NCBI GenBank assembly: GCA_003762875.1
Contig: RIBL01000005.1
Location: 1 to 64,000, forward strand
Origin: Muribaculaceae bacterium Isolate-110 (HZI)
Lineage (GTDB): Bacteria > Bacteroidota > Bacteroidia > Bacteroidales > Muribaculaceae
Length of the DNA: 64,000 nucleotides
Direction: 5' to 3'
This document shows, piece by piece, positions 26,291 through 35,738 of this stretch; positions within the stretch are counted from its first letter, which is position 1, and the number at the start of each line of letters is the position of its first letter. Made by a program: the position numbers and the translations under genes. Below the pieces are notes generated by a model. That model was not told where the DNA came from. It searched no databases and worked only from the letters and a program-made list of their open reading frames with translations.

Positions 26291-26983
26291 ATGGAAGTAT
26301 TATACGAAGATAATCATATAATAATAGTCAATAAGCTGCCGGGAGAAATCGTGCAGGGCGACAAGACCGGCGATGAGCCGCTTGTCGAGACGCTCAAGCA
26401 ATGGATAAAGGAGAAATACTCCAAACCGGGCAACGTCTTTTGCGGTGTGGTGCACCGTCTTGATCGTCCTGTTGGCGGACTTGTTGTGTTTGCCAAGACC
26501 TCCAAGGCCCTTGCAAGAATGAATGAAATGTTTCGCACCGGACGCGTCAGCAAGACCTATCTTGCCATTTCGCGCAACCGTCCGCCTCAGGATGAAGAAC
26601 GTCTTACGGGTTACATATCATCGGTCGAGCGCAACAACAAGAGCTATTTTTCTCCCATACCCAAGGCCGGAGCCAAAGAGGCCGCGCTCTCGTATAAATA
26701 TCTCGGAGCGTCTGACCGCTACCATCTGCTCGAGGTTCATCTCGAGACCGGACGAAAACATCAGATACGCGTGCAGCTCTCATCAGTGGGATGTCCTGTC
26801 AAGGGCGATCTGAAATATGGTGACAAACGCTCCAATCCCGACGGCTCCATCTCGTTGCGCGCCCATCGCATCCGCTTCGAGCATCCCGTGTCGGGCAATA
26901 TGATAGACGTTACCGCCCCGCTGCCGGCCGACCCTTTATGGCAGGCGTTTGGTGAAATAGTCCGTGAGCATGATGCGGATTGA
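26291..26983 (+). CDS. RluA-family pseudouridine synthase
   Basis: A 230-residue RNA-modifying enzyme. The motif GVVHRLDRPVGGLVVFAKT contains the catalytic Asp, and ETGRKHQIRVQL is the second family hallmark. It has no S4 domain, as in the short RluA members that act on rRNA or tRNA. The ATG at 26291 (MEVLYEDNHIIIVNK) matches the usual beginning of the domain; an earlier ATG at 26258 adds 11 basic residues and is possible. Its end overlaps the next gene by 14 bases. Confidence 0.88.
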   Translation: MEVLYEDNHIIIVNKLPGEIVQGDKTGDEPLVETLKQWIKEKYSKPGNVFCGVVHRLDRPVGGLVVFAKTSKALARMNEMFRTGRVSKTYLAISRNRPPQDEERLTGYISSVERNNKSYFSPIPKAGAKEAALSYKYLGASDRYHLLEVHLETGRKHQIRVQLSSVGCPVKGDLKYGDKRSNPDGSISLRAHRIRFEHPVSGNMIDVTAPLPADPLWQAFGEIVREHDAD

Positions 26984-27797
26984 TATTGACAAGGTGTTGC
27001 GTGAGCGCGTGCCGCGCCAATATCGGTTTATACCGCGCTGGCTCATAAACCGTCTGGCCGACATGATATGTCAGGACCGTCTCAACGAGCTGCTTGAACG
27101 CAACGCCTCGCTCGTCGGGGCCGATTTTGCTGAAGCGGTGGTGAAGGACCTATCGGTGAGCTACGATATGCGCGGATACCATCCCGACCCTTCGCGTCGC
27201 AGGGTGATACTTGTGTCCAATCATCCCCTCGGCGGGCTTGACGGGCTGGTGCTCGCGACAGTGGCCAAGGAGATATATGGAGGTGGAGCTGTGTCGGCAA
27301 GGTTTGTGGTCAATGATCTGCTCGATTTTGTTGAACCATTGCGGCCGATATTTCTCGGTGTAAACAAACACGGTTCGCAGTCGCGCGGAAAGGTCAGTGA
27401 CATTGACCGCGCGTTTTCAGGAGACGATCCGATAGTGATGTTTCCGGCCGGACTGGTGTCGCGGATGGATAGCAACGGAAAGGTTGCCGACCTCCAATGG
27501 CGCAAAATGTCGGTCGTAAAGGCTATTTCATCGCAAAGAGATATAATTCCCATACATTTTAGTGGTGAAAATTCCCAGTTTTTTTATAAATTTGCACGTC
27601 TAAGGACACAGCTTGGACTGCGGTTCAATATCGAGATGGTGCGTCTGCCCAAAGAAGTGTTTCTGAGCGAGGGTGCGCATTTCACACTCACTTTCGGCAA
27701 GCCTATATCCTGGCAATCGCTGAGAGGGGGTAAAGATGCATTGTCGCAGGCCGCAGAGCTAAGGTCCATTGTTTACGAACTGCCCAGTCAAAAATAG
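26970..27797 (+). CDS. glsA: PlsC-like acyltransferase, probable glycine-lipid O-acyltransferase
   Basis: A 275-residue acyltransferase of the hemolysin/OlsA type. The acyl-acceptor motif is NHPLGGLDG (His and Asp separated by five residues, a variant of the usual HX4D), followed by FVEPLRPIFLGVN and MFPAGLVSR. In Bacteroides the pair glsB-glsA makes glycine lipids, with GlsA adding the second, ester-linked acyl chain. Here it directly precedes the GNAT-type partner, which supports that role. The start at 26970 follows a GTG at 26964. Confidence 0.72.
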   Translation: MMRIDIDKVLRERVPRQYRFIPRWLINRLADMICQDRLNELLERNASLVGADFAEAVVKDLSVSYDMRGYHPDPSRRRVILVSNHPLGGLDGLVLATVAKEIYGGGAVSARFVVNDLLDFVEPLRPIFLGVNKHGSQSRGKVSDIDRAFSGDDPIVMFPAGLVSRMDSNGKVADLQWRKMSVVKAISSQRDIIPIHFSGENSQFFYKFARLRTQLGLRFNIEMVRLPKEVFLSEGAHFTLTFGKPISWQSLRGGKDALSQAAELRSIVYELPSQK

Positions 27798-27801
27798 AAT
27801 C

Positions 27802-28752
27802 ATGACTCAGCCCATCATCGACCCGATAGATCCCTCATTGATAGAACCGGAACTTACCCCCGAGCGTCTGCTGCGCCGCTCTAACAAAGGCGGCAACCTT
27901 ATATACACGCTCGACGGCCGTGAATGTCCGGCTACGATGAGAGAGATAGGCCGTCTGCGCGAGGAGTCATTTAGGGCTGCAGGCGGCGGCACAGGTAAAA
28001 GTGTCGACATCGACGAGTTTGACACTATGGACCCTCCATGTCGTCAGCTTATAGTTTGGGATCCTGAAGCACGCCTCATACTCGGGGGATACCGCTTCAT
28101 CATAGGCCGCGATATCAGGATTGATACTCAAGGGCGTCCGCGTATAGCCACAAGCCACATGTTTAACTTCTCCGAGCGATTTATCAGTGAACTTCTTCCG
28201 AGCACCATCGAGCTTGGACGATCGTTTGTGCGCCTACACTATCAGTCATCACAGGCAGGTGCAAAGGCTCTTTTCGCACTTGACAACCTGTGGGACGGAC
28301 TTGGTGCTCTTACGGTGGAGCATCCTGAAATCAAATATCTTTTCGGCAAGATGACCATGTATCCGAGCTATGACCGCACGTGCCGCGATCTCATACTTTA
28401 TTTCCTTCAGAAGCATTTCCCCGATCCCGAGATGCTTGTGTGGCCTATCCGCCCCCTTGACACATCGATTGATACCGAGGCTATGGAGCGGCTTTTTGAC
28501 GGCGAGACATTCAAGGAGGATTACAAGATACTCAATCATGAGGTGAGGAAACACGGCTTCAATATCCCGCCGCTTGTCAACTCCTATATGAGTCTCTCGC
28601 CGACAATGAAGATGTTTGGAACGGCCATCAATGACGAGTTTGGAGATGTTGAGGAGAGCGGTATATTCTTTGCGATATCTGATATATTTGAGGAGAAAAA
28701 ACAACGTCACATAGGCACTTACAGCCCGCGTCATCCCGAACAAGAAAGCTGA
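27802..28752 (+). CDS. glsB: GNAT-type N-acyltransferase, probable glycine N-acyltransferase
   Basis: A 316-residue enzyme of the OlsB/hemolysin-like N-acyltransferase family. The core reads MREIGRLREESFRAAGGGTGK, then CRQLIVWDPEARLILGGYR, then ELGRSFVRLHYQ. In Bacteroides GlsB transfers a 3-hydroxyacyl chain from ACP to glycine, the first step of glycine-lipid synthesis. The start at 27802 lies 4 bases after the upstream stop. Ornithine rather than glycine as acceptor cannot be excluded from sequence. Confidence 0.74.
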   Translation: MTQPIIDPIDPSLIEPELTPERLLRRSNKGGNLIYTLDGRECPATMREIGRLREESFRAAGGGTGKSVDIDEFDTMDPPCRQLIVWDPEARLILGGYRFIIGRDIRIDTQGRPRIATSHMFNFSERFISELLPSTIELGRSFVRLHYQSSQAGAKALFALDNLWDGLGALTVEHPEIKYLFGKMTMYPSYDRTCRDLILYFLQKHFPDPEMLVWPIRPLDTSIDTEAMERLFDGETFKEDYKILNHEVRKHGFNIPPLVNSYMSLSPTMKMFGTAINDEFGDVEESGIFFAISDIFEEKKQRHIGTYSPRHPEQES

Positions 28753-28814
28753 CAGTGATGTTAAATCTAACAGGTTATAACGACAGATTCCAACAGCATA
28801 CAATTTTGACATAA

Positions 28815-29852
28815 ATGAAAAAGGAACGCATCCTCGTGACCGGTGGCACAGGCTATATCGGTTCACACACAGTGGTAGAGCTTCAGCAGGCAGGTTATCA
28901 GGTGGTCATTATTGACAACCTGTCCAACTCAAGTGCCGACGTGGTCGAAGGCATAGAGCGTATCACAGGTATAAAGCCCGACTTTGTTGAAGGTGATTGC
29001 ACCGACATGGCCACGCTTACCCGACTTTTTGCCGACTATCCCGACATCAAGGGCATTATTAACTTTGCAGCATCCAAGGCTGTGGGTGAGAGCGTGGAAA
29101 AGCCCATCCTCTATTACCGCAACAACCTCAACACTCTGCTCAATCTTCTTGACCTTATGGGACCCAACGGAGTGAAAGGCATCGTATTTTCCTCGTCATG
29201 TACTGTCTATGGCGAGCCTGATGTCAACCCCGTTACAGAGTCTTCGCCAATAAAGAAGGCTACATCGCCCTATGGTAACACCAAGCAGATTTCAGAAGAC
29301 ATCATCACTGACGTCATCAAGTCGGGCGCACCTTTCAAGAGCGTAATACTCCGCTATTTCAATCCCGTCGGTGCGCATCCCTCGGCCGAGATAGGCGAGT
29401 TACCCAACGGTGTGCCCCAGAATCTCATCCCTTATCTGACACAGACAGCTATCGGCATCCGTAAGGAACTGAGCGTGTTTGGTGACGATTACAACACACC
29501 TGACGGCTCATGCATTCGCGACTATATCAATGTGGTTGATCTTGCCAAGGCCCACGTGATAGCTGTGGAACGCATGCTCACCGACAAGTCTGACGACAAG
29601 ATTGAGATTTTCAACCTCGGTACAGGCAACGGAGTCTCGGTGCTTGAGCTTATCAATACTTTTGAAGAGGCAACAGGTGTCAAGGTGCCCCACAAGATTG
29701 TAGGACGACGCACCGGTGATATCGAGAAGGTATGGGCCAATCCCTCCTACGCCAATGAAGTACTCGGCTGGAAAGCCGATTCCACCCTTGCCGATACACT
29801 CCGCTCGGCCTGGGCATGGCAGCTCAAACTCCGCGAGCGCGGCATAATGTAA
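28815..29852 (+). CDS. galE: UDP-glucose 4-epimerase
   Basis: A 345-residue short-chain dehydrogenase/reductase interconverting UDP-glucose and UDP-galactose. The NAD-binding motif is TGGTGYIGSHT at residues 8-18. The catalytic pair is Ser/Thr in SSSCTVYG and Tyr-Lys in SPYGNTK. Late conserved motifs include DGSCIRDYINVVDLA and YNLGTG-like FNLGTGNG. It feeds nucleotide sugars to surface polysaccharide synthesis and the Leloir pathway. It is followed by a strong bidirectional hairpin. Confidence 0.94.
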   Translation: MKKERILVTGGTGYIGSHTVVELQQAGYQVVIIDNLSNSSADVVEGIERITGIKPDFVEGDCTDMATLTRLFADYPDIKGIINFAASKAVGESVEKPILYYRNNLNTLLNLLDLMGPNGVKGIVFSSSCTVYGEPDVNPVTESSPIKKATSPYGNTKQISEDIITDVIKSGAPFKSVILRYFNPVGAHPSAEIGELPNGVPQNLIPYLTQTAIGIRKELSVFGDDYNTPDGSCIRDYINVVDLAKAHVIAVERMLTDKSDDKIEIFNLGTGNGVSVLELINTFEEATGVKVPHKIVGRRTGDIEKVWANPSYANEVLGWKADSTLADTLRSAWAWQLKLRERGIM

Positions 29853-29864
29853 TTCTCTCAGGGA

Positions 29865-29926
29865 ATACAAAATACAAGAGACTCGGAAGAAACAGATGTT
29901 TCTTCCGAGTCTCTTGTATTTTGTAT
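29865..29926. terminator. Bidirectional terminator between galE and the MFS gene
   Basis: A perfect 30-bp stem (29865-29894 with 29897-29926) has only 2 unpaired bases at its centre. It serves convergent genes on both strands and ends in AT-rich sequence on each side. Confidence 0.85.
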
Positions 29927-29934
29927 ATATAGGT

Positions 29935-31131
29935 TTATTCCTTGTTGACAGGCTTCATGTCGGGAAGGAATGTCGCGACTATGCCAAGAAGGGGGAGCAG
30001 TGTGCTGACGCGGAATATGAACTGGATACTGGTAAGTTCGGCAAGCCAGCCGAAAAATGCAGCTCCTATGCCACCGAGGCCAAAGGACAGCCCGAAGAAG
30101 AGCCCTGCAATTGTGCCTATATGTGCCGGCTTGAGCTCGGTAGCAAATACGAGTATGGCCGAGAATGCCGACGAGATAATCAGGCCCACAAGTACAGCAA
30201 GTATCACAGTCATTGCATATCCGGCATAAGGCATGAAGAGGGCAAAAGGTGCCGCGCCAAGAATTGAGCACCATATCACGTATTTGCGTCCTATCTTGTC
30301 GCCAACATATCCGCCGGCGATAATGCCTATGGCCGAGGCGGCGAGAAAGGCGAAGAGGCATAGCTGTGCGTCGCGTATCGATATTCCGAATTTGTCAATC
30401 AGAAAGAATGTAAAATAGCTCGTCATACTTGCCAGAAAAAACTGCTTGGAGAATGTGAGCAACACGAGCACTATCATCGCCCATCTGACCTGACGTTCGG
30501 TAAGATGCAGGGCCTTGCGGGCACGGGCCACCTGAGCTGTCATACGGGTGGAGATACTTCGCTGATACCATCGTCCTACCCATGTCACTACGGCTGCACC
30601 GAGCACGAGGGCGAAGGCAAACCATATCACTGCGCCTTTGCCGTGGGGCAATACTATGAGTGCGGCCAGCAACGGGCCTATGGCCGCACCGCCGTTACCG
30701 CCTACCTGAAAGATTGATTGAGCGAGGCCTTTACGGTAGCCGGCGGCTATCTGAGCCACGCGTGAGGCTTCGGGATGAAATATGGAGGATCCCATGCCTA
30801 CGACAGCCACCGAACCGATGATTAATGCAAAACTGTCAGAAAATGCCAGCATGAAGAGTCCGGTCAGCGAGATGCACATACCTATAGTCAGTGCGTAGGG
30901 GCTTGGATGGCGGTCGGCATATCGGCCGACAAAGGGCTGGAGTATCGACGATGTCATCTGAAAGACAAATGTGATTATGCCTATCTGTGTGAATGTTAGT
31001 CCGAAATCGTCTTTTAGTATCGGGTAGATGGAGGGGATGACCGATTGCACGGCATCGTTGAGCAGATGGGCGATGCTTATGGCAAAAAGTATTGAAAAGG
31101 CGGTCTTGCCCGAGTCAGTTGTTGCTGTCAT
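29935..31131 (-). CDS. MFS transporter, fosmidomycin-resistance (Fsr) type
   Basis: A 398-residue major facilitator with 12 predicted helices. The N-terminus ISIAHLLNDAVQSVIPSIYP and the loop DDFGLTFTQIGIITFVFQ are typical of the Fsr-like branch. It is likely a proton-driven exporter of small molecules. The ATG at 31131 is preferred over a TTG seven codons upstream. It is the third gene on the strand after the ABC-F and ogt genes, 32 bases downstream of ogt. Confidence 0.86.
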   Translation of the reverse strand: MTATTDSGKTAFSILFAISIAHLLNDAVQSVIPSIYPILKDDFGLTFTQIGIITFVFQMTSSILQPFVGRYADRHPSPYALTIGMCISLTGLFMLAFSDSFALIIGSVAVVGMGSSIFHPEASRVAQIAAGYRKGLAQSIFQVGGNGGAAIGPLLAALIVLPHGKGAVIWFAFALVLGAAVVTWVGRWYQRSISTRMTAQVARARKALHLTERQVRWAMIVLVLLTFSKQFFLASMTSYFTFFLIDKFGISIRDAQLCLFAFLAASAIGIIAGGYVGDKIGRKYVIWCSILGAAPFALFMPYAGYAMTVILAVLVGLIISSAFSAILVFATELKPAHIGTIAGLFFGLSFGLGGIGAAFFGWLAELTSIQFIFRVSTLLPLLGIVATFLPDMKPVNKE

Positions 31132-31163
31132 GGTTACTTGCTCTTCGAGCAAAGGTTATATGG

Positions 31164-31679
31164 TTAATGGTGTGATGTTTCGTGAAGGAGCAGCCGGCGT
31201 TTCACCTCAAGGCCGCCTCCATAACCAGTAAGAGAGCCGTCCGAACCGATCACTCGGTGACAGGGCGAGAAGATTGAAATTGCGTTGGCTCCGTTGGCAT
31301 TGGCCACAGCCCTGACTGCCGACGGCCGGCCGAGCAGTGCGGCGAGTGTGCCGTATGATATTGTATGGCCATAGGGTATCTCCATAAGTTTGTGCCACAC
31401 AGAAGTCTGAAACGGTGTGCCGATAAACAGTAGTGGCATATCAAACACCTTGCGTTTGTGCGCGAAATATTCGTCAAGCTGTGAGGCGGCCGCCGCCGTG
31501 ACATCGGATTGCTGAAATTTCCATTCGGCATGCAGTCCGCTCACAATTCGTGCCAATGCCGCGTCCGGATGTCGGCTCGACTCCCAGTCGCAGAGACATA
31601 GACGGCCGTCATAGGAGCCTAATGTGAGATTACCGCACGGCGTGTGATGGGTATGGAGCAGTATCTGCGGAAGGTTCAT
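31164..31679 (-). CDS. ogt: Methylated-DNA--protein-cysteine methyltransferase
   Basis: A 171-residue suicide DNA repair protein that removes O6-alkyl groups from guanine. The active-site motif PCHRVIGSDGSLTGY, with its acceptor Cys, lies near residue 138. The preceding winged-helix region includes IPYGHTISYGTLA and AVRAVANANG. It overlaps the 3' end of the ABC-F gene by 4 bases. Confidence 0.93.
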   Translation of the reverse strand: MNLPQILLHTHHTPCGNLTLGSYDGRLCLCDWESSRHPDAALARIVSGLHAEWKFQQSDVTAAAASQLDEYFAHKRKVFDMPLLFIGTPFQTSVWHKLMEIPYGHTISYGTLAALLGRPSAVRAVANANGANAISIFSPCHRVIGSDGSLTGYGGGLEVKRRLLLHETSHH

Positions 31680-33658
31680 GAGAAGGATTCAAATTCAAGC
31701 GAAGCAAGTTCCCAGAGCGACATGGCATTCTCGAGCTGCTTTGTGGCAGCTTCGTGGCGGCTGTATATGTCGGCCGGAGGATTACCCGCGGCGATTATTG
31801 CCTCGATGTCGGACACCTCTTTCTCAAGACGTCCCACTTCAGCCTCGGCTTCTTCCACTTTCTTGCGGGCCTTACGTACGAGTTTTTCATGCTCTCTCTG
31901 TTCGGCATAAGATAGTTTCCGTTCTTCACGGGGTGAAGCAGACGTCTGTTCCTTGGCTTTGGTGGGCTGTTGTGGTGCGACCGGGTTGGATTGCTGGTTT
32001 TTTGCCGGCTGAGCCTTAGGTAGTGTACGCTCAAGCTCGGCGAGCGATGCGATTTTTTTCTTTTCAAGAAACTCATATATGCCACCGAGGCATTCCCTGA
32101 CCTGTCCGCCTCCGAATTCATAGACCTTTTCGACCAGCCCGTCAAGAAATTCGCGGTCGTGGCTCACCACTATGACCGTGCCGTCAAACTCCTTGATGGC
32201 GTTCTTGAGTATATCCTTGGTCTTCATGTCAAGGTGGTTGGTCGGCTCGTCGAGTATGAGCAGATTGACCGGTTCGAGAAGCAGACGTATCATGGCCAGA
32301 CGCGTTTTCTCACCGCCTGAGAGCACTTTTACTTTCTTGTCGGAAGCCTCGCCTCCAAACATGAAAGCTCCCAGTATATCACGTATCTTGGTGCGGATGT
32401 CACCGACAGCCACGCGGTCGATGGTATCAAATACGGTGATTTCGCCGTCAAGCAGTTGAGCCTGATTTTGTGCGAAATATCCGATTTTGACATTATGACC
32501 GATTTTAAGTGTGCCGGTGTAGGGTATCTCGTTCATGATACATTTTACGAGAGTTGATTTTCCTTCGCCGTTCTTGCCTACGAATGCAACTTTTTCTCCA
32601 CGTTTTATAGTGAATGTCGCATGGTCAAATACCTGATGGTCGCCATATGCCTTGCCTACATTGTCGGCTATCACCGGATAATCGCCCGAGCGTGGTGCCG
32701 GAGGGAATTTCAGATTGAGATGCGAGGTGTCCACCTCGTCGACCTCGATGCGGTCTATTTTGGCCAGTTGCTTGATACGGCTCTGCACCTGCACGCTCTT
32801 AGTGGCTTTGTAGCGAAATCGCTCGATAAAGTCTTCGGTTTCCTTGATCATCTTCTGCTGATTCTGAAAAGCTCTCATCTGTTGTTCGAGACGTTCCTGG
32901 CGCAGAGTGACATATTTGGAATAGTTGACCGAGTAGTCGTATATCTTTCCGAGTGAAATCTCTATGGTACGGTTGGTCACATTATCAATAAACGCGCGGT
33001 CGTGGCTCACGAGTACCACCGCGTTGGCCTTGGTTACGAGAAAATTCTCAAGCCACTGGATTGACTCGATGTCGAGGTGGTTGGTCGGTTCGTCGAGCAG
33101 GAGCACATCGGGACGGGTGAGCAGTAGTTTGGCCAGCTCGATACGCATGCGCCATCCGCCTGAAAATTCCGAGGTGGGACGTTTGAAGTCATCGCGCACA
33201 AATCCGAGACCCAGAAGAGTCTTTTCCATCTCGGCCTCGCAGTTGTCGCTTTCCTCCATGGCTATGCGGTCGGTCAGAGTGGTCATGGCCTCGATGAGTT
33301 CCTGATAAGAATCCGATTCATAGTCTGTACGAGAAGCCAGCTCCTCGCTCATACGGTCGAGTCGCTCATGCATCTCTCGGATGTGGCTGAATGCAGTGCG
33401 CACCTCTTCGATTACGGTGGCCGAGTCGCTTATGGTCATGTGCTGTGGCAGATACCCGATTGTAGTGTCGTTGGGTATGGCCACGTTGCCCGAGGTCGGT
33501 TTTTGGATGCCGGCAATAATCTTGAGCATTGTCGACTTGCCGGCACCGTTTTTGCCCACAAGGGCTATTTTGTCCTTGCGGTTGATTATATAAGATATAT
33601 TGTCAAAAAGGCATTTTGCCGAAAATTCTACCTTGAGATTGTTTATTGAAATGCTCAT
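31676..33658 (-). CDS. ABC-F family ATPase
   Basis: A 660-residue soluble protein with two ABC ATPase domains and no membrane part. The Walker A motifs are GKNGAGKST and GKNGEGKST; the signatures are FSGGWRMRI and LSGGEKTRL; both Walker B regions read LLDEPTNHLD. An interdomain linker of basic helices lies at about 235-320. A charged coiled-coil tail occupies the last 100 residues. Such proteins act on ribosomes as translation factors (Uup/EttA type) or antibiotic-protection factors. The length and tail resemble the Uup-like housekeeping forms. The ATG at 33658 is chosen over an upstream TTG. Confidence 0.88.
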   Translation of the reverse strand: MSISINNLKVEFSAKCLFDNISYIINRKDKIALVGKNGAGKSTMLKIIAGIQKPTSGNVAIPNDTTIGYLPQHMTISDSATVIEEVRTAFSHIREMHERLDRMSEELASRTDYESDSYQELIEAMTTLTDRIAMEESDNCEAEMEKTLLGLGFVRDDFKRPTSEFSGGWRMRIELAKLLLTRPDVLLLDEPTNHLDIESIQWLENFLVTKANAVVLVSHDRAFIDNVTNRTIEISLGKIYDYSVNYSKYVTLRQERLEQQMRAFQNQQKMIKETEDFIERFRYKATKSVQVQSRIKQLAKIDRIEVDEVDTSHLNLKFPPAPRSGDYPVIADNVGKAYGDHQVFDHATFTIKRGEKVAFVGKNGEGKSTLVKCIMNEIPYTGTLKIGHNVKIGYFAQNQAQLLDGEITVFDTIDRVAVGDIRTKIRDILGAFMFGGEASDKKVKVLSGGEKTRLAMIRLLLEPVNLLILDEPTNHLDMKTKDILKNAIKEFDGTVIVVSHDREFLDGLVEKVYEFGGGQVRECLGGIYEFLEKKKIASLAELERTLPKAQPAKNQQSNPVAPQQPTKAKEQTSASPREERKLSYAEQREHEKLVRKARKKVEEAEAEVGRLEKEVSDIEAIIAAGNPPADIYSRHEAATKQLENAMSLWELASLEFESFS

Positions 33659-33685
33659 GAATGTCCGATGATAATTTTGCGGGTG

Positions 33686-33716
33686 CAAAATTACACATTT
33701 TTAATCATCTGAGCAA
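33686..33716 (-). promoter_or_regulatory. Promoter of the ABC-F-ogt-MFS operon
   Basis: On the - strand TTTG (33716-33713) is followed after 19 bases by TAATTTTG (33693-33686), matching the Bacteroidetes consensus. The ATG is at 33658, 27 bases after the box. Confidence 0.65.
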
Positions 33717-33778
33717 ATTAGCTGACAGGTCGATTTGTGTATGAACGGGCGGATGTTCCGGTCTGGCCTTAAACTCAT

Positions 33779-35443
33779 TCAATAGAGATGCTGACATTGC
33801 AGGAATCGGACTATGTCCTCTTTCTCGGGTGCTCCGAGTTTCTTTCTTATTGATGATTTCCTGACATAGATTGTTGCGGTGGTCTGCCCCGTGATCACAC
33901 TTATCTCTTTGGTCGAAAAGCCGGCCACCATAAGCACGATTATCTGCTCTTCTTTCTGACTGAGCATACTGCCATATGTGGTGTGTAGTTTCTTGTAAAA
34001 TCCGGAATAGAGATTGTCGATTATTTCAAACACTTTTCCCCAGTCTACGAGTTCTCCGTTGGTTTCTCCATCAATGGAGGAGATTTTACGTAACATTTCG
34101 CGATTCTGTTCGGTGGGAGTTTCCGCTACCATCTTGATAATGCCGAGTTGCTTGAGCATGATGTTGCGTAGCGTTGACGAATCTGCGGTCTCTGTGACAG
34201 GCATGACCGGTGAGGATTTATATTCGTCGATCATTTTTTGAAGAGCCTCGATACGCTCTTCGTTTTCACGTTCCCGTTGGCGGCGGATTACTATAATCCA
34301 GCATGTGCCGGTCAGGGCCATTAATGCAATGATACCGATTATCAGTATTATCACAGTCTTGTGCTCGCTCTCGGCTTTGAGAGTCAAAGCCTTGTTCTGC
34401 TCACGCAAGGCTCCGCGTTCGGATTCCCATTGCGAGGCCTTCATACGGTTGAAACGTTCACTCTGACGGTTGTTCAATCCGTTGATATGTCTCAGTTTGA
34501 TACGCCCGGTCTGTTTGAAATCAATGATAGCGTGAAGAAGGTTGCTATAACTGCGGAAATAAGCGTCATCATCACCTCTTAATTTGACGGCGAGACTATC
34601 AGCAAACGCGAGGTGTCGAGAAGCCCGGCTGATGTCTCCGGAATTTAAGGCATTTATCGCATATTGGAAATGGAGTAGGTCTGCCGCACCATTGTCGGGG
34701 CCGGCCTTTCGGAAGATTTCATCAATTAGAACGTCACTTTCGGCATTCTTCCCTTGTTCGGTAAACAACTGTGCACGTTCCATCTCAAACTGAAAATGCT
34801 TATCGCCCCAGTTGTTATTGCGGGCAAACGCAATAAGTTCATCCAAGATATAAAGTGCGGAATCCGGTTCGCCGGCATATTCGTATCCCGTCAGAAGCAT
34901 ATATTTTGCTTCAATTTTTCTCAGAGAGTCTGTCTCAAGCGATTCAAGCCTTTTGGCCAAAGACACCAGTTCCCGGCCTTGATACTCTGACGCCCCAATC
35001 AATACGCGAGCTCTTAAAGTCTGTACCATGATTGAGTCGGGCTCATTGGGCAAAGTTGTAAGGGAATCAAGCATGGCCATGGCACCGGGAGTATCGCCGA
35101 CCCAAAACTTATACCAGGCAAATGTCATTCCGCTTCGGATGTCTCTTGCCACGTCTTTTCCTCGATAATAATCATGAGCGAATGATATAAGAGAATCCCC
35201 GATCATAGAGCGGTTGTGGCGCATGTGACCATACGCCATAAGAAAATGATATTTCGCACGCAACGAGTCGATCTTGAGTTCCGAGGGGTCAATTGTCTCT
35301 AATATTGACAACGCACTGTCTATATTGGATTGCATTAGATATTCGGCTGTGCCTAAATCTCTACTATATTGCGAATCTAACTTTGTGCAAGAAGTGATGG
35401 CAAGTGCAATAATTGCCGTTAATACATGTATAATTTTATTCAT
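33779..35443 (-). CDS. TPR lipoprotein with transmembrane helix and LuxR-type HTH
   Basis: A 554-residue sensor-regulator. Residues 1-19 form a lipoprotein-like signal (ITSC). TPR-like helices fill about 25-330, then one membrane helix (TVIILIIGIIALMALTGTC, about 355-375), a coiled segment and a C-terminal LuxR-type helix-turn-helix (SQKEEQIIVLMVAGFSTKEI, then TTATIYVRKSSIRKKLG). This architecture is common in Bacteroidetes and couples an envelope signal to transcription. It is divergent from the GH28/GH51 genes and may regulate them; that link is inference from position. Confidence 0.82.
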   Translation of the reverse strand: MNKIIHVLTAIIALAITSCTKLDSQYSRDLGTAEYLMQSNIDSALSILETIDPSELKIDSLRAKYHFLMAYGHMRHNRSMIGDSLISFAHDYYRGKDVARDIRSGMTFAWYKFWVGDTPGAMAMLDSLTTLPNEPDSIMVQTLRARVLIGASEYQGRELVSLAKRLESLETDSLRKIEAKYMLLTGYEYAGEPDSALYILDELIAFARNNNWGDKHFQFEMERAQLFTEQGKNAESDVLIDEIFRKAGPDNGAADLLHFQYAINALNSGDISRASRHLAFADSLAVKLRGDDDAYFRSYSNLLHAIIDFKQTGRIKLRHINGLNNRQSERFNRMKASQWESERGALREQNKALTLKAESEHKTVIILIIGIIALMALTGTCWIIVIRRQRERENEERIEALQKMIDEYKSSPVMPVTETADSSTLRNIMLKQLGIIKMVAETPTEQNREMLRKISSIDGETNGELVDWGKVFEIIDNLYSGFYKKLHTTYGSMLSQKEEQIIVLMVAGFSTKEISVITGQTTATIYVRKSSIRKKLGAPEKEDIVRFLQCQHLY

Positions 35444-35652
35444 TATAATCTCTTGTTTTAATCATGTAGCGTGCCTATGACACAGATTATTCCGTCTAAT
35501 CATACGGCCTTGACATGATTTTTCTCCCGAATTATTAAGCGTTTCGCGAAGTTACAACAATTTTTTGTGACTAAGGCCGTTTTTACCGGGTTATTATGCC
35601 GGGGAAATCCATATTTTTTGACAGTGTTTCCGGCATGCTTGTGGCCGGATGT

Positions 35653-35683
35653 TTTGTGATGTCGGCTAAAATAGTTAATTTTG
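35653..35683 (+). promoter_or_regulatory. Promoter of the GH28 gene
   Basis: TTTG at 35653-35656 and TAATTTTG at 35676-35683 are 19 bases apart, a full Bacteroidetes promoter. The ATG at 35739 is about 55 bases downstream. The rest of the intergenic region from 35444 shows no other clear feature. Confidence 0.7.
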
Positions 35684-35738
35684 TAGCACATTTAGTCAAA
35701 AAAGCATCAGTTAAGACAACCATTCATCATTTAATACT

